From a bacterium (GTDB lineage: Bacteria > Vulcanimicrobiota > Vulcanimicrobiia > Vulcanimicrobiales > Vulcanimicrobiaceae), in contig JAJYCL010000001.1 in NCBI GenBank assembly GCA_021778415.1, positions 1 to 64,000 of the forward strand: 64,000 bases of DNA, given 5' to 3'. Of this stretch, positions 42,089-50,465 are shown one piece after another. The notes beneath the pieces are model-generated. The model saw only the letters and a program-made list of their open reading frames with translations, had not been told where the DNA came from and searched no databases. Both the position numbers and the translations under genes were made by a program. Numbering within the stretch: position 1 is the first letter of the stretch; the number at the start of each line of letters is the position of its first letter.

Positions 42089-43729
42089 GTGTTTATCCGC
42101 ATTCTAGCGTTCGCCGTAGTCAGTCTACTTGTTGCCGGGTGCGCAAAATCCGGCGGAGGAAGCGCACTCCAAGCCAATGGCGACCACAGCTGGACAGTTC
42201 CCGGCCGATTGCGGATGGCAATTATGACCGACGTTAAGAATTTAAACCCGCTGCTCAATTCCAACACGACCGATGTTTTTATCGACATGTTGATGTTCGA
42301 ACCGCTGGTCTCCGCCAATCAAAAGGGGACGGTGATCCCGATGTTGGCAGCGGTGGTTCCGAGCAAAGAAAACGGCGGTATCAGTGCCGATGGCTTAACG
42401 ATTACCTACCACCTTCGCCCCGATGCAAAATGGAGCGACGGGGTTCCGGTCAGCAGTACCGACGTCAAGTGGTCGTGGCAAGCGATTATGAACCCGAACA
42501 ATAATGTCATTTCGCGCCATGGCTATGATTTTATTCGTTCCATCGATACACCGGACGCCCACACCGTCGTCGTTCATCTTAAAACCCGCTTTGCACCCTT
42601 CGTTAATTCATTTTTCGCACCATCCGATCAGCCGTTCCCCGTCGCCCCGGCACATATCTTAGCGAAATATCCGAACATCAATCAAATTCCGTTCAACGAT
42701 GCTCCGACGGTCAGCGACGGCCCCTTTACCTTCGTGTCGTGGCAGCATGGCGATCACATCGAACTCAAACGAAACGATGCGTTTTTCATGGGCAAACCGA
42801 AACTTAAAAGCATACTTATTCGCATCATTCCGGATGAGAACACCGCCGTCAACGCACTGCGTTCCCACGATATCGACTGGATTTTCGAGGCGTCAGCCAA
42901 CAACTATAAAGCGCTCTCGACAATTCCAGACGTCTCAATTGTGCGCGTTGACGTCAACGGATACGAATATTTACAGTTGAACACGCAATCGCCGGCGTTG
43001 CGCGACGTTCGCGTGCGACGAGCTATTTCATATGGAATCGATAAAGCGCGACTCGTGCAAACGCTCACCTTCGGACAAATGCAGGCGGCAACGGCCGATA
43101 TTCCGCCGTGGCTCTGGGCCTACGACCCAACGTTACAATCCGACCCCTACGATCCGGCGAAGGCTCGCGCGCTGCTCGAATCCGCCGGATGGAAACCCGG
43201 AAAAGACGGCATGATGCGCAAGAACGGCCGACCGCTCGAGCTCACGCTCACGGTCAACCCCTCGAACATCACGCGACGCCAGGGCGCAGTGCAAATTCAA
43301 GCCATGTTGGCAACCATCGGAATCGACGTTCACGTCAAATCCTATGCCGCCGACATCCTCTTCGCACCCGTTGGCGATGGCGGCATTCTCCAGGGCGGAA
43401 AATTCGATATCGAATACGCCGGTTGGTACGCGGGAATTGACCCCGACGACTCCTCGCAGTTGATGTGTGAAAATGTCGCTCCGAACGGCTATAATTACTC
43501 TCGTTATTGTTCGAAAGCGATGGACGCGGCGCAGAACGATGCGTTATCCCACTATAGTCAAGCACAACGAAAGATTGCGTACGCAAAAATTCAAAAGCTG
43601 ATCATCCAAGACGCTCCGATGATCGTCACCTATTGGGAGCGCCAAATTCAGCCGATTAGCGTGGATTTCAAGGGATTTGCGCCGAATCCGGTTACGGAGG
43701 GATGGAACGCATGGGAGTGGAGCATTTAG
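42089..43729 (+). CDS. ABC-type substrate-binding lipoprotein, family 5 (tandem paralogue)
   Basis: A 546-aa SBP_bac_5 protein, strongly similar along its length to the upstream gene product. Both share motifs such as IMNPNNNVISRHGYD-type, VHLKTRFAPFV and the C-terminal NPVTEGWNAWEWSI-type ending. This points to a recent tandem duplication. The start is GTG 1 bp after the previous stop, preceded by GGAG, with lipobox LVAGC. Its 3' end overlaps the start of pyrE. Confidence 0.9.
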   Translation: MFIRILAFAVVSLLVAGCAKSGGGSALQANGDHSWTVPGRLRMAIMTDVKNLNPLLNSNTTDVFIDMLMFEPLVSANQKGTVIPMLAAVVPSKENGGISADGLTITYHLRPDAKWSDGVPVSSTDVKWSWQAIMNPNNNVISRHGYDFIRSIDTPDAHTVVVHLKTRFAPFVNSFFAPSDQPFPVAPAHILAKYPNINQIPFNDAPTVSDGPFTFVSWQHGDHIELKRNDAFFMGKPKLKSILIRIIPDENTAVNALRSHDIDWIFEASANNYKALSTIPDVSIVRVDVNGYEYLQLNTQSPALRDVRVRRAISYGIDKARLVQTLTFGQMQAATADIPPWLWAYDPTLQSDPYDPAKARALLESAGWKPGKDGMMRKNGRPLELTLTVNPSNITRRQGAVQIQAMLATIGIDVHVKSYAADILFAPVGDGGILQGGKFDIEYAGWYAGIDPDDSSQLMCENVAPNGYNYSRYCSKAMDAAQNDALSHYSQAQRKIAYAKIQKLIIQDAPMIVTYWERQIQPISVDFKGFAPNPVTEGWNAWEWSI

Positions 43730-44271
43730 GGCATCCGGATCATCCGGTCGGCCCGGTAGCAGAACTCAATTGGCTACGAAAAATTATTGTCGAGCGCGCG
43801 CTCGTCCGTGGAGATTACGTCCTGTCGGGAGGGGCCCGCAGCGACTTCTACATCGATAAGTTTCGCCTATTTTCCGATCCGAGTATTTTGCGACGCATTG
43901 CGCGCCTGTTCACCTCGATCATTGCCGAGGTCAATCCGGATCTCATTGCCGGCACCGAACTCGGTGGCGTCGTCTTGGCAACGGCCGTGTCGCAGTTGGC
44001 AAACCTGCCGATGATCGCCGTCCGCAAACAACCCAAAGGCTTTGGCGCCTTCCCCAATGAGTATGTCGAGGGAGACTTTGCTCGCGGCCAACGCGTCCTC
44101 TTACTCGAAGATGTCGTGACCAATGGTCGACAACTCCTCGAGGCCAAAGCTCGCTTGGAAATCCTGGGACTCGATGTCACGCCCTGCGCCGTTGTCGCCC
44201 GTGGCCTCGCACCCGTCCGCGCCCTGGTACAATTCTCACTTCCTCGCGGAGAACCCAAACTCGAAAACTAG
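43711..44271 (+). CDS. pyrE: orotate phosphoribosyltransferase
   Basis: A 186-aa type I phosphoribosyltransferase forming OMP from orotate and PRPP. The PRPP loop VLLLEDVVTNGRQ is clear. So are the N-terminal substrate segment (SGGARSDFYIDKF) and RKQPKGFG, the Lys-rich flexible region. Two candidate ATGs occur: 43702 is 1 nt after GGAGG, so 43711 with 10 nt spacing is preferred. The gene overlaps the upstream lipoprotein gene by 19 bp. No other pyrimidine genes are in the window. Confidence 0.9.
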   Translation: MGVEHLGHPDHPVGPVAELNWLRKIIVERALVRGDYVLSGGARSDFYIDKFRLFSDPSILRRIARLFTSIIAEVNPDLIAGTELGGVVLATAVSQLANLPMIAVRKQPKGFGAFPNEYVEGDFARGQRVLLLEDVVTNGRQLLEAKARLEILGLDVTPCAVVARGLAPVRALVQFSLPRGEPKLEN

Positions 44272-44292
44272 TTCCCGCGCACGGGCAAGACG

Positions 44293-45126
44293 CTACAAGC
44301 GCAAATCATTCCCGTCGTCGGCAACGTAAATCGGGCCTTCATAGTGCATCCGAGCACCCTCGATGAGTTGCTCAGCCGACCATTCGCTGCCGTAATGCGA
44401 AAGCAAGAGACCGTGAGCGCCTGACTGCGCAGCCATCAACCCGGCCTCCGCGGCATTGCAATGACCACGCGGCTCATAGAGTTCATCATGAAGCCCAAGG
44501 GTTGCTTCGCAGCAAAAGAGCGTGGCATTCCGAGCGATCTCAATGACCGATTCGGTTGGCGAGGTATCGGCGGAATACGCAAACACCACGCTCTCACATT
44601 CGATCCGCATGGCAAAAGCCGGAACCCAATGGTGCGTTAGCGCCAAGCGTATATGCATGTCGCCGACAACAATGCCATTATCGGGTCGATACTCGACGAC
44701 GTCGAAGACATCGTCGAGAAAATCTCCACCGATCTCCGGCGCAAAAGCCGAGACCAAGCGACGCATCGTCCGCTCGCCGCCGGGCGGCAGATACAGGGGT
44801 AAGGGTGTCGCTCGGCGTCGTTGCCCATACTTGAGCGAATAGCGAAGCGGCACGAGATCCAAAAAATGGTCGGCATGCATATGCGAGATAATCACGGCAT
44901 CGAGATCAGCCGGTTCGCAGGCCATGCGCAGGTTCGCGAGCGCCCCGGTGCCGACATCGATGACGATGGCCGTCTCAGCGCTCTGAACGATATATGAGCT
45001 ACAGGCGCGACCGGGCCGCGGGATCGATGAACTCGATCCCGCTACGCGGATTCGTAACGTGGCGGGCCTTACGGCAGAGATGCCAGCACCTCGGCTGCGT
45101 GCCCGTCCACCGTGACCTTGGGCCAT
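44293..45126 (-). CDS. MBL-fold hydrolase, RNase Z-like
   Basis: A 277-aa metallo-beta-lactamase-fold protein. The metal motif ISHMHADHFLDLVPLRYSL matches the RNase Z/arylsulfatase-like subfamily, with further ligands in TLHDE-type (ATLGLHDE) and LSHYGSEW. The N-terminus (RVAGSSSSIPRPGRACSSYI) is the usual GTGS-like loop. It could mature tRNA 3' ends, but many paralogues act on other esters. The only usable start is an ATG inside the 3' end of the peroxiredoxin gene (58-bp overlap), so it is translationally linked to that gene. Confidence 0.85.
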   Translation of the reverse strand: MAQGHGGRARSRGAGISAVRPATLRIRVAGSSSSIPRPGRACSSYIVQSAETAIVIDVGTGALANLRMACEPADLDAVIISHMHADHFLDLVPLRYSLKYGQRRRATPLPLYLPPGGERTMRRLVSAFAPEIGGDFLDDVFDVVEYRPDNGIVVGDMHIRLALTHHWVPAFAMRIECESVVFAYSADTSPTESVIEIARNATLFCCEATLGLHDELYEPRGHCNAAEAGLMAAQSGAHGLLLSHYGSEWSAEQLIEGARMHYEGPIYVADDGNDLRL

Positions 45127-45524
45127 ACGCGAAGTATCGTTCCTTTCGGATCGATGAGGAAGGTTGACCGTTGTACGCCGAGCGATTTTTTCCCGTACAT
45201 GTTCTTCTCGACGATCACTCCCATAGCGTCGCAGAGTTCCGACCCGATGTCGGCTAAGAGTGTGAATGGAAGTCCATACTTTTCCTTAAACTTCCGATGC
45301 GATTCGACCGAATCGCGACTGACCCCGACGATCCGTGCTCCCTTGGCCTCAAACGAGGCGAGCAGGTCACGAAACTGTTGGCCTTCGTTGGTTCAACCCG
45401 GGGTATCGTCCTTGGGGTAAAACCAGAGAACGAGATGGCCGCCGAGCAAGTCGTGGGTCCGAACCTGCGATCCGGTCTCGTCGGCCAATGCTATCTGTGG
45501 GAAGCTCTCACCCGCTGCGAGCAT
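45069..45524 (-). CDS. peroxiredoxin (BCP/PrxQ type), probable selenoprotein with in-frame TGA at the catalytic position
   Basis: A 151-aa thiol peroxidase of the BCP/PrxQ family, read through one in-frame TGA. The sequence up to the TGA ends LVLWFYPKDDTPG; the family's next residue is the peroxidatic Cys. The frame then continues with TNEGQQFRDLLASFEAKG, GVSRDSVESHRKF, LPFTLLADIGSELCDAMGV and RSTFLIDPKG, all normal for the family, to a TAA at 45069. So TGA encodes residue 44, most simply selenocysteine. A possible resolving Cys is Cys98. AAAGGA 7 nt upstream supports the ATG. It lies 20 bp after the potassium-channel fragment and overlaps the MBL gene. Confidence 0.88.
45346..45395 (-). promoter_or_regulatory. 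UGA codon and candidate bacterial SECIS region
   Basis: On the minus strand the TGA (45393-45395) is followed after 4 nt by a stem ACGAA/TTCGT (45369-45388) with a 10-nt loop starting GG. Further on is GCCTC-GTTT-GAGGC (45346-45359). Bacterial SECIS elements are hairpins a short distance after UGA with a G in the apical loop; either hairpin, or a combined fold, could serve. The match is modest, and only folding and comparison can decide. Confidence 0.4.
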
Positions 45525-45544
45525 GCGGTATCCTTTCTGCTGTG

Positions 45545-46393
45545 TCACGTCGCTTGCGCAAACTGGTCGATCGGCACCATGAACAGAAGCCGATCTCCAG
45601 GTTGAACGTCTTCTGCGAACTTGTGAATAGGCAACGCCGTTCCCTTGCCGTCTGATGTTTCGCGCCAAACATACAGCGGCACCCAAAGAATTGGGGTTGC
45701 GCGAGAGGTTGGCGGGGGAAGATTTCGTTCGTCCTGACGCCGCTCGGCTAACTGAAACGTACGGCGCTGAGGAGTGTCTGCGTACAGCGTTATGCGACCG
45801 CGAGTCGATTCAAAACGGGCAAGGCCGGCAATGGTCGGCGCAGTCATCTCCGTCGTCGAGAACGAGGTAATATTAAAATGCCGCTTGACGGAGCGCCCGA
45901 ACTCAAGATCATCGATACGCAAGACGGCATGGATTCCGTGCTTGACCTTCCCTTGAACGCGCGAACGGGCCCCGAGAGCCGCCTCAAGATTCACCGTATC
46001 GGAATTGGTCACCGCAATGATCGACTTCGCGAGTTCCGGAGAACAGTATGAAATCGTCTCATCGCTGGTAGCATCGCCTGAGAGCAGATCGACTTCGCGA
46101 TCCCGCGCAAGTTCGATAAGGACTTGATCCGGATTCTGCTCGACGACAACGATACGCTCACCAAGATCGCGGAGAAATTCTATAACGAGCGAACCGACGT
46201 TTCCGGCGCCACAAACGATGATGTGGCCGCTTCGGTGTATTTTACGCAGACCGCGTAAACGTCGCACTTGCGCGACGTTGATTCCGGAGGTCACGGCGGC
46301 GGTAAAAATCGACTGCGCCAAGACACCGAGTAGGATGGCAATGATCACAACCGATAGCGCTATGGTTGCCAGGTATCGACATGCGTCGCGCAA
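45545..46393 (-). CDS. C-terminal part of split K+ channel: pore helix 2 plus RCK/TrkA-N domain
   Basis: A 282-codon frame. Residues about 6-32 are a transmembrane helix (YLATIALSVVIIAILLGVLA) that would be the channel's second membrane span. A TrkA-N/RCK NAD-binding domain follows (HIIVCGAGNVGSLVIEFLRD, VVEQNPDQVLIELARDREVD) and a C-terminal TrkA-C-like part. It only makes sense joined to the reading frame at 46360-47445, which ends inside the pore loop. The frames differ by -1. The apparent TTG start has no ribosome site. Confidence 0.75.
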   Translation of the reverse strand: MRDACRYLATIALSVVIIAILLGVLAQSIFTAAVTSGINVAQVRRLRGLRKIHRSGHIIVCGAGNVGSLVIEFLRDLGERIVVVEQNPDQVLIELARDREVDLLSGDATSDETISYCSPELAKSIIAVTNSDTVNLEAALGARSRVQGKVKHGIHAVLRIDDLEFGRSVKRHFNITSFSTTEMTAPTIAGLARFESTRGRITLYADTPQRRTFQLAERRQDERNLPPPTSRATPILWVPLYVWRETSDGKGTALPIHKFAEDVQPGDRLLFMVPIDQFAQAT

Positions 46394-47445
46394 TTTTTAC
46401 ACGCAGTGATATCGCCATATCCCACCGTGGTCATCGTCGTGGTAACAAAATACAATGCAGCCGGAATATTGAGATGGAGAACCGCTACGAAAAATGCAAC
46501 GAAAAATGCGTAGGCGACTGCGGTGGCAAGGAGAAGATTTCGCAATAGCGGCTCCATGCGAGTGAAATAGAGCATCGCATCGCTGAGCGCACCCCAAATT
46601 CGTGCGCCCGTCGGCTCGTGACTCGGCCCCTGATGACGATCGGCCGCCTTGAGCCGTTCCAGCGGACCAAAAACGACGACGCGTTGCTGCGCATCGATCC
46701 AGGCTTGCGTGAAGCGAGTATCGTTACTGGATTCTGCGCCTTCGCATAGATAGGGCAATGCGCCATCAACTTCAACGATGCGCACGCCGAGACGCTCTTC
46801 AGCTTGATCGACGCTCAATCCGGCGATGCCAAAATCCGCTGCTGAACGTTCCGAAAAACCGAATATACCGGCCCGCGATCCGCGTTTGCGGCTGCGCCTC
46901 GCACTTGGGTCCCGACGCCGTGCGACGCGCGCCAAAAGCGGTTCCAGCGTCGGAAACGGTACTGCGTAAAAACACGATGGATCGACGGCCGACGCGGCAT
47001 AGGTCGCTGCTGCAAGTGCTGCCGGTGAGACGGCGGTAATATTATTCCCCAGGCCTTCTTGTATTTTATGCCCGAGCAACGGATTAAATTGGCGCAACGT
47101 GATACGAACGGAATCATTGAGATCGCGAGCAGCCAAGGCGACGCGCAAGTTGAGGCGATCATCTTGTGCGACGGCAACCAAACACGTATCGGACGTCGAT
47201 TCACCCTTTCGGCGAAGTCCGGCTTCTTCAAGCGCCCCGGCACCTCGAGGATCGCGATCGCAGTAGCGAAATGATTCCGGATGGCTTCGCTGCAGTTCTT
47301 CGACAACGTGCATGACGCGATGCGCGGCGTGCTCAGGCTTCCATAACAAACAGACGGCATGCCCGCGCGTCAAAAGTAGCTCGCGACATACCTCAAAAGC
47401 CAGGTCGTCTCCCCCGACGACGATAATCAGAGTCTCCGAGGACAT
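46360..47445 (-). CDS. N-terminal part of split K+ channel: RCK domain, helix 1 and selectivity filter
   Basis: A 361-codon frame. A first TrkA-N/RCK-like domain (TLIIVVGGDDLAFEVCRELL) is followed by a linker and a transmembrane helix (LLLATAVAYAFFVAFFVAVL). The pore loop has the potassium filter TTVGYGD. Thirteen residues after the filter the frame stops (TWQP, then TAG), while the matching second helix continues in the -1 frame. An AAAAA run (46394-46398) lies at the switch. The intact protein would be a roughly 630-aa RCK-2TM-RCK channel. Frameshift mutation, assembly error or programmed slippage are all possible. The start is uncertain (an ATG at 47478 has GGGGG upstream). Confidence 0.78.
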   Translation of the reverse strand: MSSETLIIVVGGDDLAFEVCRELLLTRGHAVCLLWKPEHAAHRVMHVVEELQRSHPESFRYCDRDPRGAGALEEAGLRRKGESTSDTCLVAVAQDDRLNLRVALAARDLNDSVRITLRQFNPLLGHKIQEGLGNNITAVSPAALAAATYAASAVDPSCFYAVPFPTLEPLLARVARRRDPSARRSRKRGSRAGIFGFSERSAADFGIAGLSVDQAEERLGVRIVEVDGALPYLCEGAESSNDTRFTQAWIDAQQRVVVFGPLERLKAADRHQGPSHEPTGARIWGALSDAMLYFTRMEPLLRNLLLATAVAYAFFVAFFVAVLHLNIPAALYFVTTTMTTVGYGDITACKNCATHVDTWQP

Positions 47446-48007
47446 GCGCACCGATTCGCCGCCCGATTCCCCGTCCATGCGTCCCCCGCATCCACTTTGT
47501 GTCGCCCTCATCGATCGCCTTGAGCCCAGGGCGAGTATTATCGAATGCGGCATCGGCAGCGGCCGCAATCGCCGCGCCTTACATGCCGCAGGCTTCGTCG
47601 TCGATGATTTTTCGGCCCTCGCGCCAGGCAGGCGCTATGACGGGGCACTTTCAACCCACCATCTGCTGCACGGAACTCAAGAGAGCATCGCGACCGACCT
47701 TGAACGGCTTGCCGATGCACTACGAATCGAAGGAACGCTGTACGCGACGTTCGGCTCTACCGGCGATGAGCGCTTCGGGCGCGGCAGAAAACTCGCACCG
47801 CATGTTTTTGCGCCGACCAGTGGCGATGAAATCGGTGTTCCACACACCTTTTGGGATGAGGCCGACCTTCGGTCCCTCCTCGATCAACGCTTTCGCATCG
47901 AATCCCTGGACGAAATCATCGTCGATGATATCGCCGGCCGCTGGGCGCACCAGGAACAGCCGCTACACAATGCCGTTCACTGGTTTGCCATTCTGCTTCG
48001 TCAGTAG
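47444..48007 (+). CDS. SAM-dependent methyltransferase-like protein
   Basis: A 187-aa protein with a class I methyltransferase N-half. IIECGIGSGRNRRALHAAGF is the glycine-rich SAM loop, followed by an acidic strand (VVDDFS) and a motif-4-like segment (YDGALSTHHLLHG). It is shorter than most family members. Substrate unknown. Its ATG shares the CATG tetranucleotide with the divergent channel gene start. It converges on the rhodanese gene with a 7-bp 3' overlap. Confidence 0.7.
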   Translation: MRTDSPPDSPSMRPPHPLCVALIDRLEPRASIIECGIGSGRNRRALHAAGFVVDDFSALAPGRRYDGALSTHHLLHGTQESIATDLERLADALRIEGTLYATFGSTGDERFGRGRKLAPHVFAPTSGDEIGVPHTFWDEADLRSLLDQRFRIESLDEIIVDDIAGRWAHQEQPLHNAVHWFAILLRQ

Positions 48008-48324
48008 CGCGGGATGGTCGAATCCACAATACGTGCGTAGGCGTCGATTCCACCATCGACGTTTGCAACGTGTTCAAAACCTTGAGCGACAAGAAACCGC
48101 GCAACGTGCTCGCTACGGCCGCCATGATGACAGAGCACGGCAATTGGTTTTTGTTTCGAAAGTTCCGAGAGACGAGCGGGGAGTTCGCGCATCGGGATAT
48201 GCAAAACGTCCGGCAGACTCGCACGAGCAAGTTCGAACGGCTCACGGACATCGAGCACAACCGGCGGAGATGCCGTTGCTCGCCGTTTTGCAAATTCGTT
48301 CACGTTAATTTCCTCAACCGGCAT
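48001..48324 (-). CDS. rhodanese-like sulfurtransferase domain protein
   Basis: A 107-aa single-domain rhodanese. The active-site loop CHHGGRSEHVARFL contains the persulfide-forming Cys. The start region VVLDVREPFELARA and the end DGGIDAYA are typical. It lies 3 bp after thiG in the thiamine run, so it may carry sulfur for thiazole formation (inference). It is the last gene of the long minus-strand cluster from 52881. Confidence 0.9.
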   Translation of the reverse strand: MPVEEINVNEFAKRRATASPPVVLDVREPFELARASLPDVLHIPMRELPARLSELSKQKPIAVLCHHGGRSEHVARFLVAQGFEHVANVDGGIDAYARIVDSTIPRY

Positions 48325-48327
48325 CGC

Positions 48328-49110
48328 TTAGGAATCCTTCGTGACGATGAGATCGCGCATGGGTGACGATGCATTAGCGTAGAGTCGTTTTTCCATGCGT
48401 CCTGCCTGGAAGGCCAATCTCCCGGCAATCACCGCGTATTTCATTGCTTCAGCCATGCGCACCGGATCGATTGCCGCGGCTATACCCGTGTTCATGAGAA
48501 TCGCATCGACTCCAAGTTCCATGGCAATTGCGGCATCGCTTGCCGTTCCGACTCCGGCATCGACGATGACCGGAATGCGGGCACGCTCTTTGATGATCGC
48601 AATCGAATAGGGGTTGCACACCCCTAAACCGCTGCCGATCGGGGCGGCCAATGGCATCACGGCGGCACAGCCGATTTCTTCGAGTTCTTTACAGGCAACG
48701 GGATCGTCGCCAATGTAGGGCAAAACCGTGAATCCGTCGCGCACCAAGACTTCGCACGCTTCGATGGTGCCGCGCACATCGGGATGGAGCGTTTGATCGT
48801 CGCCGATAACTTCGACTTTAATCAAATTCGTATGGAGTAATTCTCGAGCGAGTTTCGCTGTGAGAATAGCATCTTTTGCCGTATAACATCCGGCCGTATT
48901 CGGAAGGATCTGCAGCGCCGGATCGATATAGTCGAGCATACTCTTGCCGCTAGGATCGCCTAAATCGATGCGACGAATGGCGACCGTCACCATCTCCGCG
49001 CCACTCGCGCGATGGGCATCTTGCATCACCGCAAGCGATGGATATTTCCCCGTTCCGACGATAAGACGCGAGCTAAACTCATAGGCTCCAAGCCGAAATT
49101 TCTCACTCAT
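48328..49110 (-). CDS. thiG: thiazole synthase
   Basis: A 260-aa TIM-barrel enzyme that assembles the thiazole phosphate of thiamine from DXP, dehydroglycine and ThiS-thiocarboxylate. Motifs [56 protein letters not shown] and [20 protein letters not shown] are all present. Length is normal. It lies in the order thiO-thiS-thiG-rhodanese; ThiF and ThiI are not nearby. Confidence 0.97.
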   Translation of the reverse strand: MSEKFRLGAYEFSSRLIVGTGKYPSLAVMQDAHRASGAEMVTVAIRRIDLGDPSGKSMLDYIDPALQILPNTAGCYTAKDAILTAKLARELLHTNLIKVEVIGDDQTLHPDVRGTIEACEVLVRDGFTVLPYIGDDPVACKELEEIGCAAVMPLAAPIGSGLGVCNPYSIAIIKERARIPVIVDAGVGTASDAAIAMELGVDAILMNTGIAAAIDPVRMAEAMKYAVIAGRLAFQAGRMEKRLYANASSPMRDLIVTKDS

Positions 49111-49166
49111 ACGGGACAGCCGTTCTCACTGCGCTTGGTGCATCCCCGCAGATCGCGAAGAAACAC

Positions 49167-49367
49167 CTATCCGCCCGCCACCGCACGAATAATCTCAATG
49201 CGATCGCCCTCCGAACAGACCGTCGACGCGTACTCCGCTACGCGAACGACCGTGTCATTGCGCGCGACGGCAACACCCCGCCTCGGTACCTGGTGGGCAT
49301 CAAGAATATCGGCGACCGTCGCACCGAGCGCAAACGTGGCTTCCACACCATTGACCAGGAGAATCAT
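49167..49367 (-). CDS. thiS: sulfur carrier protein ThiS
   Basis: A 66-aa ubiquitin-like protein ending in the diagnostic VAGG, whose C-terminal Gly becomes the thiocarboxylate sulfur donor for thiazole synthase. The N-terminus MILLVNGV and the central VAVARNDTVV strand are standard. It lies between thiO and thiG. The activating enzyme (ThiF/MoeB type) is not in the window. Confidence 0.93.
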   Translation of the reverse strand: MILLVNGVEATFALGATVADILDAHQVPRRGVAVARNDTVVRVAEYASTVCSEGDRIEIIRAVAGG

Positions 49368-49385
49368 ACACCTACCGCCTGTTTG

Positions 49386-50456
49386 CTACAGTGCATCGGC
49401 CATCCGCCGTGCAGTTATCGGCGCCAGTAAGATGCCATTGCGATAATGCCCGACGGCAACAAAATATCCGGCGATGCTCGTCGCGCCGATCTGCGGCAAA
49501 CCGCTCGGCGTACTCGGTCGAACACCGCTCCACATTTCCGTTAATGCGCAATCGCGCAATGCGGGCGCTGCGCGAAGTGCCGCATCGAGCAACGATTGTA
49601 CGCCTCGCGCAGTAACACGGGTATCGAATCCGATATCTTCAACCGTTGCACCGATAAGCAACCGCCCATCGTCGCGCGGAACAAGGTAGGCTCCCGGAGC
49701 CCAGACGACGCGTTGAATCAAACCACGCGGAATCTGCAAGGCGAGCATTTGCCCCTTGACCGGCTCAACCTCAACGACGGAATCGATGGGAACTCCGGCT
49801 AGCTGCGATGCCCACGCACCGCAGGCGTTCACGACGCTTCCTGACGGATAAAATCCTTGATCGCTTCGGACTCCTAGCACGCGACGTTCATCGCATTCAA
49901 GCGCAATGTCGCGAGCCGAAGCGTGTATCGTCACACCGCGGGCCGCGCATGCCGCGAGCAGAGCACGACCGAGGAGACGATTGTCAATCTGCCCCTCGGA
50001 TTCAACGAGTAATCCTCCGCGCACCGTCGATGCAAGCGATGGTTCAAGACGCAGCACATCGTCACGATCCAAAATCTGCGCCTTGACCGACCGTCGCCGC
50101 AGCGTCTCCCAACGCGCCGCACAATCTTCCATTTCGATCTCGCTAAAGGCGGTTGAAAGAATACCGTCAAGGCGAAGGTGCGGATCGATTCCGCCTGCAG
50201 CGAAAAGCCTACTCACGAATTCGGGATACATCGCAAGCGAATCGGCGCAGAGCGCGCGAAACGACGCATCCTCGATCATCTCCGTGTGCGGCGCGAGCAT
50301 CCCTGCAGCTGCCCATGATGCCGCACGCGCCGGCTCATCGCGATCGAAAACGCGTACCCGCGCCCCGCGCCATGAAAGTTCAAACGCAATGGAAAGCCCG
50401 ATGATGCCGCCGCCTATGACGGCGACATCCGCGTCGATCTCCTTGCCACCCATCAC
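49386..50456 (-). CDS. thiO: glycine oxidase ThiO
   Basis: A 356-aa FAD-dependent amine oxidase of the DAO family that oxidises glycine to the iminoacetate used in thiazole synthesis. The FAD motif AVIGGGIIGLSIAFELSWRG is at the N-terminus, and GLPQIGATSIAGYFVAVGHY at the C-terminus holds the flavin-site Gly/His. The start is GTG or the adjacent ATG, 9 bp after the ETF-QO stop. No TPP riboswitch is visible before it. Confidence 0.93.
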   Translation of the reverse strand: MMGGKEIDADVAVIGGGIIGLSIAFELSWRGARVRVFDRDEPARAASWAAAGMLAPHTEMIEDASFRALCADSLAMYPEFVSRLFAAGGIDPHLRLDGILSTAFSEIEMEDCAARWETLRRRSVKAQILDRDDVLRLEPSLASTVRGGLLVESEGQIDNRLLGRALLAACAARGVTIHASARDIALECDERRVLGVRSDQGFYPSGSVVNACGAWASQLAGVPIDSVVEVEPVKGQMLALQIPRGLIQRVVWAPGAYLVPRDDGRLLIGATVEDIGFDTRVTARGVQSLLDAALRAAPALRDCALTEMWSGVRPSTPSGLPQIGATSIAGYFVAVGHYRNGILLAPITARRMADAL

Positions 50457-50465
50457 GTCGTGCGA

